NCBI GenBank assembly: GCA_018907035.1
Contig: JACCIC010000048.1
Location: forward strand, 1,023,001-1,087,000
Reading direction: 5' to 3'
Source of the DNA: Sycobia sp. Sy_11
Taxonomy: Eukaryota > Arthropoda > Insecta > Hymenoptera > Epichrysomallidae
DNA: 64,000 bases
A program made the translations under genes and the position numbers. Each line of letters opens with the position of its first letter. Position 1 is the first letter of the stretch. The notes beneath the pieces were generated by a model, which saw nothing but the letters and a program-made list of their open reading frames with translations, was not told the DNA's origin and searched no databases. Shown here in pieces: positions 23,374 to 34,397 of this stretch.

Positions 23374-23705
23374 AATAATTGACCGTAATGTACCCATCGT
23401 CGCTTCTGTATATACAGTATGTATATACAGAATGTACAACCGTCTTTAATACACACATATATGCATATTAGATACGGCTTCTATGAGGAAAAATGTACTT
23501 TCGAGTTCGAGCGGTCCAAAAAGTAAAAAATAATTGACCGTAATGTACCCATCGTCGCTTCTGTATAAAAAGCTGCTTCAATGTAGCGTCCACTTCAAAA
23601 AGTTAATATTTTGCCAACCATTTTATACAATATATATATATGCATATTAAATACGGCTTCAATGGAAAAAATTGTACTTTCGAGTTGGAGCGGTAGAAAA
23701 AGGTG
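23374..23705 (+). repeat. direct duplication of about 150 bp
   Basis: The block 'ttgaccgtaatgtaccc' with the following 'atcgtcgcttctgtata' occurs at about 23380 and 23530. The block 'atacggcttc..gtactttcgagtt' occurs at about 23470 and 23650. It leads directly into the minisatellite at its right. Confidence 0.7.
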
Positions 23706-24395
23706 TGCAAGTGTCTCGAGACAACGTTTACAGAGAGCATCATGTTCGGACTATAGGAAAAGTTTCAGGACGACTGCTATAGAGAGTTTTGTGTTGAGGC
23801 GGTAGAATACAATGTCTAGTTGTCCCGGGACGACTCTTACTGGGAGTGTGCGTATTCGAATGATAGAATACTAATCTCTTGATAAAAGTCTTAATGACAT
23901 ACCTGGACATTGTTTTCCACCAACTATACATGACACTCCCCGTAGAAGCCGTTCCAAATCATCTGGAAATCGCATTCTATCATCCGAACACGAAACTCCC
24001 CGTAGAAATTGTTCCGACATACCTAAACATCGTTTCCTACCAACTAAACACGATAGTCCCAGTAGAAGTCATCCCGAGAAAACTAGCATAGCTTCCTAAC
24101 GACTCAACACGATACTCAACACGATACTCCCCGTAGAAGTCGTTCGGAAAGAGTATCGTCTCAACAAGAATCTTCCCATAGAAGTTGATTTCCTCATACC
24201 TGGAAATCGTTTTCTATCAACTAAATACAATATTCCCCATACAAATCGCTCAGAGTGACCTGGGCATTGCATTCTATCATCCGAACACACAACTGCATAT
24301 ATAAATCATCTTAAGGCAACGGGATATCGTAATCAACCGCTCGTACATACCAATACAATATTTCTCAGTAGAAACCGTATTTAAAATGTGTATAT
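23690..24395. repeat. about 60-bp minisatellite in inverted orientation
   Basis: From 23930 rightward, units of about 60 bp carry CCCCGTAGAAGTCGTTCC-like and 'atcgtttcctaccaac'-like blocks (starts near 23939, 23998, 24058, 24128, 24173, 24233, 24294 and 24364). From 23690 to 23880 the reverse complement of the same unit appears about three times. The array therefore forms a large foldback. Short open frames across it on both strands are by-products of the periodicity. Confidence 0.75.
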
Positions 24396-24584
24396 ATAAT
24401 ATGTACAATATAATATAAATACAATATATATTACATATTTCGTATATTTTTGTTTTTTCAATTAAATACCGTGAATATTTTCGTGGTGATGCCAACTGAA
24501 ATTCAGGAAAAATGGTATGGCGAATAACATATTTTTTAAGCAGACGATGGATATTTCCTTTTTATGCAGAAGTGACGGTATATT

Positions 24585-24793
24585 ATATACATAGTTTCGA
24601 GGTTGTTGGTAAAAGAAACCTATTTTGCAATCATTTCTTTTATTCAAACTAAAAAAAAACAGTTTCTTGTTTCAATTCTGAAGTTAATATAATGTATAAA
24701 AACAAAAATATAATTGTCGTCACAAATTATATTGAGTATGATTTGGCATACAGAACCATTTTATAAGAGAAGGAGAAAGGAAGACAGAGAGAC

Positions 24794-24848
<55 letters not shown>

Positions 24849-25355
24849 TTCACGTGAGAAAAATTCAAAAATATACAAAAATTAAAAGATATCCATAAGG
24901 TGTGAGAGTAGTGTCAGATTAACCTGAAAATCAAAAAAGGTAATACCGACTAACGTCACACCTTCTTTAGGATACGAATCCCAAAGTTGGATATGAAGAT
25001 TCACTTGAGCTGGCCTGTTATTAATACTTTAAGCCGATTACTTTGAGTTGATGTTCGTGATTCAAGACGCCACCTAGTGGTCGCTGGTGAAACTGATTGT
25101 TAAAACCGTTAACTTAATTTATTGATGAAAGTAAAATGATTTTCAAGAAAAAACATATCCTATGTCCTTCCCAAGATAATATAGAATCTATATGTCAAAT
25201 TTCAGAACAATCGATTCAGTAGTTTTTTCGGTTATCGCGTACAAACAAAAACACGCTTTGTCTTTATAAATTAGTATGATATGATGATATGATGATATGA
25301 TGATATGATGATAGGATATGATATGATATGATATGATATGATATGATATAACTTA
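24585..25355 (+). repeat. LINE/SINE 3'-tail-like repeat with GA tract and (TATGA)n end
   Basis: Bases 24585-24715 match 60-185. Bases 25160-25290 have the classic layout of an RTE-type 3' tail: 'ctatgtccttcccaag', a 'tgtcaaatttcagaacaatc' block, 'gattcagtagtttt', then 'gcgtacaaac' and a microsatellite (TATGATGA, then ATGAT units at 25277-25350). A (GA)n tract lies at 24799-24842. No coding part remains. Confidence 0.55.
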
Positions 25356-25399
25356 AAATTAGATATATAGGACAGTTCCTTTCAGTCTATATTCTTTCC

Positions 25400-25980
25400 T
25401 TGTTTGTTCTGGAAAATTACACATGGTCCAACATTTGTTGCAAGAAATTCGCGAATTGATTCGCGAATTCTTGCGAGCGGCGACGGCGCTGCGTAGTTCT
25501 TAGGCACGGTACAGTGCGGTAAAGGAAGAGCGAGCGCTCTCTCCCAATTCTCAAATAGAGCCGCACTGACTGCAAAAATTCAGTGTGCCAGCGACCTCGA
25601 AATTGACTATTCGAGGGGGACCTGTCGTCAGCGCGATAGCGGGCGACAAGTCTAAGCACATTTAGGGCGGGACGCGATCACGTAGAATAGAATAATAAAT
25701 AAAATTTGTAATTACGCTCATACGGAGCGCTAATTTTAAGTTAATATAATTGTTAAAATTATAAATCATAAAATAAATATATTTTATGATTTTTCTTTTA
25801 CTGTTTCAGCGGATAATAGCGCGACTAAGCAAGTCGAAACAGCGGCTAGTTCGACAGTGCCGAAATAAAGAATTTATTTAGTATTTGTAAATTTTTTTGG
25901 TTAATTATATTTTTTTATATAATATTTTGTTAATAAATTTTTGTTGTTCTAAAATAAATAAAAATTTATTAAATCCCAAC
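25400..25980. other. GC-richer unidentified segment
   Basis: Bases 25430-25680 are GC-rich and include the near-palindrome 'attcgcgaattgattcgcgaatt'. An 80-residue arginine-rich open frame on the minus strand has no recognisable motif. It may be part of an LTR adjoining the hairpin cluster; nothing in the window matches it. Confidence 0.3.
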
Positions 25981-26015
25981 ATCCAGCAAAGTCGAAAAAA
26001 AAAATAAAATAAAAT

Positions 26016-26360
26016 AAATCCAATTCGAACTCTGTCGGGTTGAGCGAGAGTAAGAATTGGATTTCGCGGTACGGTGCATATTAGAACAAACTAGGCGTGT
26101 TGAGCGTAGGCCAAAGTACAGTACGCACCGTAAATAATTAAAATTAAAAATAAATAAATTTAGCTTGTACAAGCGATCCGAGTGGCGCGTTGAGCGACTA
26201 CGGGCCGAGGCGGGTTGAGCCGGAGCCACTCGCTTATGCAAGTAAAACGAATAGAACATAGCCTTTGGTGGGGTGAAAAGAACCCGATGGCGTGTTGAGC
26301 GATCGGGGCCAAGGCGCGTTGAGCCGGAACACGAATTAGCTCTCACCAATGTGCTATGTT
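26016..26360 (+). other. cluster of four stem-loop domains with conserved GNGTTGA loops
   Basis: Four consecutive domains are closed by perfect stems: 26016-26026/26054-26064, 26070-26077/26125-26132, 26179-26186/26225-26232 and 26255-26262/26353-26360. Inside are small hairpins with loop GNGTTGA, six in all (near 26037, 26097, 26187, 26212, 26292 and 26316). Closing stems differ but keep pairing (ACTCT/AGAGT, CTA/TAG, AGT/ACT, CCCGAT/ATCGGG). Domains three and four each hold two such hairpins and match element 1 leader sequence at 17952-18002. Function is unknown. Confidence 0.7.
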
Positions 26361-26436
26361 ACAAACCTATTCAAACCATCTCTATTTCTAGTATAAAATA
26401 AATTTATGAAAACAACATGAATTATATTTTATTATT

Positions 26437-27965
26437 TCTCCATGCCCATTCCTTTTCTGAATTCAAAGAATTGCACAGTTAGCAATGGTTTTGTTAGTAA
26501 ATCAGTAATCTGCTCCCCTGTGGATATATGTTTTAATATTATTACATTTTTCTTTATTTGCTATCTCGAGAAATGATATTTAATATCTATATATTTTGGT
26601 CGCTTATGATTACTTGGGTTATTAGCTATACTTATACAAGCGTTATTTTCTTCATAAATTACGATCGGTTTTATGATTTTAATTTCTATACTATTTATTA
26701 AAGACTTTAGCCATAATGCTTCTTTAATACCTTCTAATAATGCCATGTATTCGGCTTCTGTTGAAGAAGCTGCTACACATACTTGCCTTTTAGTATTCCA
26801 GCAAATCGTGCATTTTTCAAATAACTTAAATAAGTAGCCTGTAGTATTTTTACTATCGGTACCTACATAACCACCTCAATCAGAATCAACATAACCACTT
26901 AAAATATTTTCACTATTGACTTTTGTATAAGTTAATTTTAAATTCATCGAATCTTTCAAATATCTCAAAACTCTTTTTAGGTATTTCAATAGTTATGTAT
27001 TATTTTTATTTGAATATATACTTAAAATATTTACTGCTGTACTCAAATCTGGCTGGATACAAATCATTACATACATTAAGCATCCGATAAGATTTTGCAA
27101 GGAGCATCGTATTTGTTATCTGAATTTAAATCAATATACATTATTTTATTTACGAGTGGTGTGCTTACAATATTACAATCATTCATGTTAAATTTAATTT
27201 AAATGGTTTTTATATATGGACCTGATCAAGAATAATTACGTCATTATTTCTTTCAATTTTTATTCCAAGAAATAGTTTAATTTCTTTTAAATCTGTCACT
27301 CTGAATTTATACATTAATTAATTTTTAAAATTATTCATTGTTTTAATATCGATTGTAATAATTACTAAGTCATCTACGTAAAGTACAACATATATATTCT
27401 CAGATATTTCTCCTTTACTTAAAATATATATGCAACGATCAACTGATGAATTTTTAAACCTATTTTCTACTAATGTTCAATCCAACATCTACAAAGATTT
27501 CAAACCAACATCTTGCTGCTTGTTTCAGTCCATATATAGCTTTATTTAATTTACAAACTTGATTTATTTTATATTTAATTCCTTCAGTAATTTTCATGTA
27601 AATTTTCTCGTGCAATGAACCATTTAAAAATGAAGTTTTTACATCCATATAATGAATAAACAAATTATATTGATTTGTAAACGCTATAATTAATCTAAAA
27701 CTTGTAATTCTTGTTACAGGATCAGAAGTCTCATTGTAATCAATTAAAGATTTTTTATTGAAATCACAAGCAACAAGACGCGCTTTATATTTCAATGGAT
27801 TTCTATGTTCGTCATCTTTAATAGCAAATATCCATTTGCAATCTATAATATTTTTGTTTTGTGGCTTTGATACTAGTATCCAAGTTTTATTAAAACAAGA
27901 TTAATTTAATTAATCTTTAAATACTTGTTCCCATTTGTCATTATGAATATTATTTTGAATATCAT
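26437..27965 (-). pseudogene. Ty1/copia retrotransposon pol fragment
   Basis: The minus strand carries copia-type reverse transcriptase around 27795-27460: YKARLVACDFNKK, YMDVKTSFLNGSLHEKIYM (catalytic Asp) and KLNKAIYGLKQAARCWFE. RNase H text follows around 26746-26561: MALLEGIKEALWLKSL, NNACISIANNPSNHKR and YIDIKYHFSR. A frame to the stop near 26440 ends GMGMEK. Stops and frameshifts between these blocks make it dead. Gag, protease and integrase are not seen, so the copy is truncated on its 5' side near 27.97 kb. No LTR pair was identified. Confidence 0.88.
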
Positions 27966-28303
27966 TGAAATTATTGGGAATTTCAGAATTTACTGATTGT
28001 GCAAACAAAACGTAATTTATTTTCTCATAAGAAATTCTTAGTTTATATTTGACTCTATTACTTCTTCTTAGATTTGTAATTATTTTCTTAATATTTTCTT
28101 AATAATTTAATGATTCTTATTGTAACAAGAACAATTATACGGCAACAAATCTAGATTCGTTTAAAAAATTAACCTTGATATAATAATAATCACCATTGTC
28201 AACAAGTGATCTATGTTTATGATTTGAATAGATCTAGAGAAAGCATGTAATTATAAACAAAAAATTATTTCCAAAAATTATTTGATAAATTTTCATATTT
28301 TTT

Positions 28304-28364
<61 letters not shown>

Positions 28365-28730
28365 ATATATTAGTAATATGTATGAGTTTAAAAGTTATTC
28401 TATTCATATTAATATTTATAATCAGAGAAGTCATTAAAAATGATTAGAATGCCGTACAGCATTGCCATATGCCCGTACTGGTAGCTTATTCTTGAGCTTT
28501 CATAGCTACATTTTACCCGCAACTACTCGCGATAGAGCAAGGCAATGAAATTCGATCCTTTAATAAGAAACGACAATAGGAACGCTCTTTCGTCTAAAAC
28601 ATCGAGCGCTAAATAGATTTAGTGTGCATATATGACCGTCTGAAAATGTAGAATAATATAGCTTTTTCTGTAAAACCTATAATAAAATATAGTAAAATAT
28701 GAAATAGTAAAAATTTAAAGCACCGGGCTC
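27966..28730. other. AT-rich stretch with a (TA)n tract
   Basis: A TA run with interruptions lies at 28300-28366. No gene or recognisable repeat was seen in the rest. Confidence 0.5.
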
Positions 28731-29260
28731 CTTTTACTTGATTGAATTCGTACGATATTGAGCATGGCTTGCTACTCCATCTCTTTCAATACGCAGCAAC
28801 TATATTTCTGTCTGTTTTGCCTACAACTAGTTATTTATTGGATATATGGTTACATTGTGAAAACAATTTACTTTTTCTGTTATTTCAAAATATGCGACAT
28901 GTAGAGCGATAAACGAATTTTATCTGGTTGATTATTTTATTCTACAAATAGAAAAACTTGAATTAGATGCTCAATTAGTGCATAGAATTGACAATAAATG
29001 TTTTTTTAGAAGATCTTAAACATACTAGACTGAGTGCAGCAGACGATTCTTAAGACAAAACTTTTTGAATTATTTTTTCCTAATTTAGACAAATAGATTA
29101 ATTGATACCTCAGTTTTCCAACTTGTAGAATAATCTGAAGAATTTTTTTAAATGTTTTTTTCTCTAAATAATGCAAAATGACGACAAAAACCGAAAAAGT
29201 ACATTTGTTTCCGGTTTAGTAGTTTATCGTAGCACTGTGAACGTCGTAAATAGCGCTCCT
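28730..29260 (+). repeat. dispersed repeat, copy 1 (matches 61990-62520 inverted)
   Basis: It aligns with the reverse complement of 61990-62520 over about 530 bp. Shared blocks include 'gattgaattcgtacgatattgagc', 'cagcaactatatttctgtctgttttgcc', 'gtagaataatctgaagaattttt' and 'ctctaaataatgcaaaatgac'. The right end carries 'tttccggtttagtagttta', the same edge seen in the palindrome at 61917-62023. No coding frame is conserved, so it is probably a nonautonomous DNA element. Confidence 0.65.
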
Positions 29261-29403
29261 CACGGTTACCGGAAGTCCGAATCGATCGTTGCGCATCATA
29301 GAGAAAAATTTTTTCACGTTGGAAAACTAAAATCAATGTTCTGCACTACCGACATTTCAGGAACGTATCCACGATAAAAATTGTACGAATAGCTCCTTTT
29401 CAT

Positions 29404-29408
29404 ACATA

Positions 29409-29456
<48 letters not shown>

Positions 29457-29495
29457 CATACATACATACGTACATACATATATATATATATATAT
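29404..29495. repeat. (TA)n and (CATA)n microsatellite
   Basis: A TA run, then CATA units, then a TA run again. Bases 29500-29994 are AT-rich with no gene. Confidence 0.9.
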
Positions 29496-29998
29496 TAAAA
29501 ATAGTATTTGGACTAATCATAACTATTAATAACAATTTTATTGAATGTTGTATTGAATTGTATTGAATGTTGATAATAATTAATAATAATATTAATCGTA
29601 ATATTCATAATTAATAATAATTTTAATAATTAATAATATTAATTAATGAGTTTTTAGTAGTGGACATGTTGTAAAATATTTATATGCATGTGGCCACAGT
29701 CATATATTAGTATCAATAATTTTTTTAAAAGTCTTGCAGCTTGCTTGTTGTTTTATACGATCATACAGATTATATAACTTTAACATATCGCGCGAGTTTC
29801 AGCCAATCAGCGCGTGGAGGGATGAAGACTCTAACGCGCATACTCGAGTTGGCCGTACAGTCTGGCATCTCTGCTTGCGAGTAAAATGTAGCATTTGAAC
29901 ATTTGACAATAAGTTATCAGTACGTAAATATGGCAATGTTGTAATGCATTTTTGTCATTTTTAATAACTTTTCTGGTAACAAATATTAATATTTAAGG

Positions 29999-30306
29999 TG
30001 TGGGGATCGTACACTATATGAGCCCATATCGATATGCGCATGCGCGCCCATGTATATACCGCGCACGTAATGTAGCGAGCAGCGGCGCCTCCAACTGCGT
30101 GGAGGGAGCCGCGACGCCGCGGCATTCCGGTACGGTAATCGGTAAAGCCAGAAACCTATAGTCCTGCTCTCACTTCTCCATTGTTGTATTGCTATAATAA
30201 TAAAGTTATTGTTAATTATTAACAAAGTGTATATTTATTGAACATCCTTGACGGCGACCGACGAGTAGACGGTCGGGCAACAATAAATATTGCCACTATC
30301 TCCATA
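29999..30306 (+). repeat. element 2 5' LTR
   Basis: It starts TGTGGGGATCGTACAC and ends TCTCCATA. From 30067 it matches 36601-36865, with a 25-bp insertion in the other copy. An 'aataataaagttatt' segment could supply the polyadenylation signal. Confidence 0.85.
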
Positions 30307-31830
30307 CTGGTGATCCCAACTTAAAAGAACACGCTCCCAGCAATATTTTGAGGAGCAGAGTAATCCAGCGGCATCCACGCGGATGATCACGGAAATTCAC
30401 CGGGGACAGCTCAAATCATCGCCACTAGGTACGCAACAATAGTTCAAACACTAATTTTTTCAAAATTAATTTTGCAGCAACCGGTGCGAGAACGCACAGC
30501 AATACCACGTGGCCACTAACAAAGGCGCGCGAACAAAGGACGCGCGTCGCCTAATGATCAGCGCAGCGGTGGAAGCGCAACGAGCAGTGCATCTGCACTG
30601 CATCTCAACAACTGCAGCGGCGACAGGAGCCCAGCGAAATAGGTTGCAGCGCTCCAGGTGCAACCCCATCAGTAGCGACGGCAGGAGCCCCGCGTATCCG
30701 GTTGCAGCCCATCAGGCGCGACCCCAGCAACAGCGGCAGCAGGAGCTGCGCACGCGGTTGCAGCGCATCAGGCGTGCCCGCAACAACAGCAGCAGCAGCA
30801 CCAACGTCGAGCAGTCCAAGCCGGGTAGCAGCTTCATCATCAGCAGCATCGGCATGGCCGAAATCCACGTAGGTTAAAAATTCTTATAGTGTGCACGTAG
30901 TTTTTTTTGATTCTCCCCCTTAGCTGTTGGGGGAACGCGTAACGTACGTAGCAACACGCATATAAGTTTTCTTTTGTTAAACTGCATCATTGACTTTTAC
31001 GAGCGTCTTTAAGATTTTCTTTTCTCACGTAATATTTTCGTAATTATTTATAATAATAAGCTGCTCGAGCTGAGCGCACTGCAATAATTTTGCGCAACAT
31101 CGCACCGTTTTAGTGCAGAACACCTTTGTTTCCGGAAAAATCGTTTTACCACGAAACCGCTTTGTGCGGCCACGTGCGCTTACAAGCACCGGATTTCCTC
31201 CTTCTCACTTTTCTATGCACACAGGAGGGCAAAGGGAGCATCCCAGTTCTGCCACCCAATAAACGACTGCGAGAAGCGAAAAGGTGAAGGTCGAAAATAA
31301 ATTAAATTATATTAAATACAGTTACTCGGAATACAGTGCGAACAGCGCGCGCACTAGTCGATATTTTAATTATATTAAAACAAGTGCTTATCAAGCAAAC
31401 GCCGTGCTCTTCAAATAGAGTACACGTCTTTTGTTGAAAGCCCCAGTAAATGGGAAGGCGGGTGGAACCACGTTACTGCAACTGGTTGGCATCGTCTGAA
31501 GCTTGAACCAAGCGTCGGTTAGACGGATCCATGCATCAGCACCCTCTGCAGTCGCACCGGTCGCTCCAACGAGGCTCGCGAAAGCGAGAGCCGTCACCAT
31601 CCGCACTGCTTACAAGCAGATAGCACGGCATACGCTTAAAGCACTCAGGGAATAAAAAACTAACGCCTTTCCCTAGCAATAAAGCGAAGCGTATCGTTGC
31701 TTCTTAGCCACCCCACCCTCTTTTGCGTTTGACATAAGTGCACACACGCGGCAGGCAGGGACGCGGCTCTACCCCGACATTGCCATAGGCGGGTATCTGC
31801 GTATACCTTGCGGCATGTAAGTCGGGCTCT
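30307..31830 (+). other. element 2 leader region
   Basis: The putative primer binding site, TGGTGATCCCAACTTAAAAG, starts at 30308. Beyond it is a 1.5-kb leader that includes a CAG/CAR-rich stretch at 30540-30840. Two open frames here (122 residues on plus at 30509, 71 residues on minus at 31391) have repetitive or unrecognised sequence, and I do not treat them as genes. Confidence 0.6.
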
Positions 31831-33183
31831 ATGAGCAACCCCGAGACCGTTATAGTCAGCCCCCCAGCCGAGAAAGGCGGGCAACGAACTCAGTGTATAG
31901 GGTCGGGTACGAGTAACACGCGGAGCGGTACTTCGTACGCCATAATATTCACGGACAACAACATGGTGCTCTCTCACTCGCCGCCGAAGAATAGCGCAAA
32001 CGGTAACCGCGATACGGCAGAACTGTTGGAGCTTTGTCGTAGGATGAACCAACGGTTCGACGCACTGCTCGGCGAGAATGCGGCACTTCGCGACTGCATA
32101 GATGAGATCAGTACTCATATGCAGGAACTCAGTACAGGCGACGGCAACCGCACAGATAGGACTGCAGACCACGCGCGATCACCTTCACGCGAAAACGCGA
32201 ACGCGATTAGAAACGTAGACAATAACCCGGCAGCAGTCGGTAATATAGTACAACCGAATAATAGGCCGCGAGACTTTCGTTTCTCGCGATTCCGTACACA
32301 CGACTGCGACGGCTGGTTTCAGTCATTCGAGCGCATGTTACAGATATTTCGGATTACCAACGACGCGGAAAAACTTGATTCGTTGATCACCCATATCGGT
32401 CCCGAAATTACCGACACTCTTTTCCGGTGTCTCCAGAATCTCCCGCAAGAGGAGCAGTATAATGCTCTGAAACGCGATGTATGTGCACGCTCCTCGTTAT
32501 CGATCGAGGAGCGCATGGAGAGTGTATTCCGCGAGACTACAATACACGACCGCAAACCGAGCGAAATACTCGCGGAAATGTTAAAACTAGCAGGCGACCA
32601 GATACACGTGAACACGATAATGCGTTTCTGGCGCTCCCGCCTCCCCGCACAAATCCAAATACAAATTGTAAACGTCGACGACGACCGCGCACCGGAACAC
32701 GCGGATAAGATTTATGAGATAGCGCGTAGGTGCGAAGACTCGAATCTTACGTCGCACGACGAGCCAAGATCGAGCCGCGACGCGAGCAGCGAATTAGAGC
32801 GCACGTACGACAAGATCGAAAAGCTATCGCGAGAGCTTCGCGCACGCGAATCAGAGGCGTGTAGCTGGCGCAAAGATCGTTCAGCAAGCCCTCAGAGCCG
32901 ACGGCACACGCCCCCCCCCCCAAGGAGCAGCAGCTCCAGCAATAGGAAGGCGTCCCATGCCAGACGTTCGCGTGATAACGCAGCCTCGCCTACGGCAGAC
33001 GCAGAACGCGTAATCAGCCCTAACAACGTCCGCCGCAAAGAAAAGAAAGCCGGTCCGCGAATGCGCGACGGTATATGCGACGCACACTACACATACGGTG
33101 CCAAAGCGCGCACCTGCGACAAGTCGTGTAAACGATACAGCGAATACTCAGCAAAAGCTAACGGGTCGGGAAACGAGCTGTAA
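31831..33183 (+). CDS. element 2 Gag polyprotein
   Basis: One open frame of 450 residues. Roughly: residues 1-60 low-complexity; 60-105 a helical segment (AELLELCRRMNQRFDALLGE); 145-300 the capsid-like region including FRFSRFRTHDCDGWFQSFER and LQNLPQEEQYNALKRDV; 330-420 an Arg/Ser-rich basic region; 421-440 a zinc motif GICDAHYTYGAKARTCDKSC (C-x2-H-x8-C-x3-C). That CHCC pattern distinguishes CsRn1-type Gag from the usual CCHC knuckle. It would form the particle that packages element RNA. The upstream ATG at 31831 is chosen because the frame is open; the ATG at 31963 is an alternative start. Confidence 0.85.
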   Translation: MSNPETVIVSPPAEKGGQRTQCIGSGTSNTRSGTSYAIIFTDNNMVLSHSPPKNSANGNRDTAELLELCRRMNQRFDALLGENAALRDCIDEISTHMQELSTGDGNRTDRTADHARSPSRENANAIRNVDNNPAAVGNIVQPNNRPRDFRFSRFRTHDCDGWFQSFERMLQIFRITNDAEKLDSLITHIGPEITDTLFRCLQNLPQEEQYNALKRDVCARSSLSIEERMESVFRETTIHDRKPSEILAEMLKLAGDQIHVNTIMRFWRSRLPAQIQIQIVNVDDDRAPEHADKIYEIARRCEDSNLTSHDEPRSSRDASSELERTYDKIEKLSRELRARESEACSWRKDRSASPQSRRHTPPPPRSSSSSNRKASHARRSRDNAASPTADAERVISPNNVRRKEKKAGPRMRDGICDAHYTYGAKARTCDKSCKRYSEYSAKANGSGNEL

Positions 33184-33617
33184 GCGACCAGGCCGAGACG
33201 CACTCGGCGCTTACCTTTTCATCGCGTCTCCACATCAAAGATGTAAATAGTAAGATCACCTTCCTAATCGACTACGGAGCCGAAATGTCCGTCCTGCCGC
33301 GACGGCACGCGGAAGATGCTCGGATGGACGAACTTGAAAATGAAAAAGGTACGCACTCTGACGCACCAGCCATCCGGGGCTTGCGTCAGGTGCATATAAA
33401 AAGTAGTCGCGAACTTCACGGTACACACCGTGCAACCGGGCAGCGCTTACGCGGACATCACCGCGAAATTCCCCAAAGTTATGGGACTTGAACAAAGTAC
33501 GCCCAGGAAGGACCGCGGAGTTTTCCACTACATACAAACGACCGGACCCCCGTAAGCCAACGCGCGCGCAGGCTACCGCCAGAGAAACTTCGCGCGGCCA
33601 AGGAGCAATTCGAGGAG
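33184..33617 (+). pseudogene. element 2 protease region, degenerate
   Basis: Just after gag the sequence still shows a retropepsin loop, TFLIDYGAEMSVLP, with the catalytic DTG changed to DYG. Frames change several times before the polymerase. Near 33545 the frame that leads into reverse transcriptase begins with the ARRLPPEKLRAAKEQFEEML segment. The altered active site and broken frames indicate no working protease. Confidence 0.75.
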
Positions 33618-34397
33618 ATGCTCAAAGACGGCATAGTACGACCGTCGAAGAGCCCGTGGGCAAGCCCCATCCACTTAGTTCCCAAGAAGGACGGAGAATG
33701 GCGGATATGCGGAGACTATCGGCGTCTCAACAGCGTTACCATCGCGGACAAGTACCCGATACCGCATATCCAAGATTTTCCGAACTTCTTGGCCGGGAAG
33801 AACGTCTTCTCCAAATTCGATCTACACGCTGCGTATCATCAAATACCTCTCGCGGAGGAGGACAAAGAGAAGACGGCCGTTATTACCCCGTTCGGTCTGT
33901 TCGAATATAACGTGATGACGTTCGGGTTGCGTAACGCCGGGCAAACATTTCAGCGTTACATTAATAGCGCGTCAGGCGGCCTCCGTTGCGCGTTTGTGTT
34001 CCTCGACGACATTCTTATCGCGTCGAGTAACGAGGAGGAGCATAACCGCGACTTGGAGAAGGTCCTCAGCAAACTCGAAAAATTCGCGCTTCGCCTCAAC
34101 GTTAAAAAGTGCAAATTCGGGCAGGCCGAGGTGGAATTTTTAGGACACACTATTAATACCACCGGATTTAAACCAACCGCGGAGAAGCTCGACGCTGTCA
34201 GGAGCTTCCCGAAACCAGCGACGATTCAAGACATGCGGCGTTTCTTAGGGCTGATTAATTTTTATAATGCGTGCATTCCCCACGCTGCCGAGATCCAAGA
34301 ACCGCTCACGAAATACCTTCAGGGCGCGAAAAAGAAGGATAATCGCGCTATTCGTTGGTGTCCCGAGGCCGAACAAGCGTTTGAAGACTGCAAGTAG
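33618..34397 (+). pseudogene. element 2 reverse transcriptase
   Basis: An open frame of 259 residues covers the polymerase: fingers SPWASPIHLVPKKDGEWRIC, palm KFDLHAAYHQIPLA (first Asp), FGLRNAGQTFQRYI and the active-site box FVFLDDILIAS, then thumb/connection RRFLGLINFYNACI. All key residues are present. It ends at a TAG at 34395-34397 inside what should be one continuous pol; the reading continues in the same frame from 34398, so a single nonsense codon separates it from RNase H and integrase. Confidence 0.9.

Noticed and set aside
26016..26360. Hairpin cluster as hammerhead ribozymes, tRNA or CRISPR repeats
   Set aside because: No CTGANGA/GAAA core, no tRNA cloverleaf, and the repeats are not evenly spaced with unique spacers.
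30509..30877. 122-residue glutamine/arginine-rich open frame in the element 2 leader
   Set aside because: It is produced by a CAG-type repeat in GC-rich sequence, with an equally long frame on the opposite strand, and has no family resemblance.
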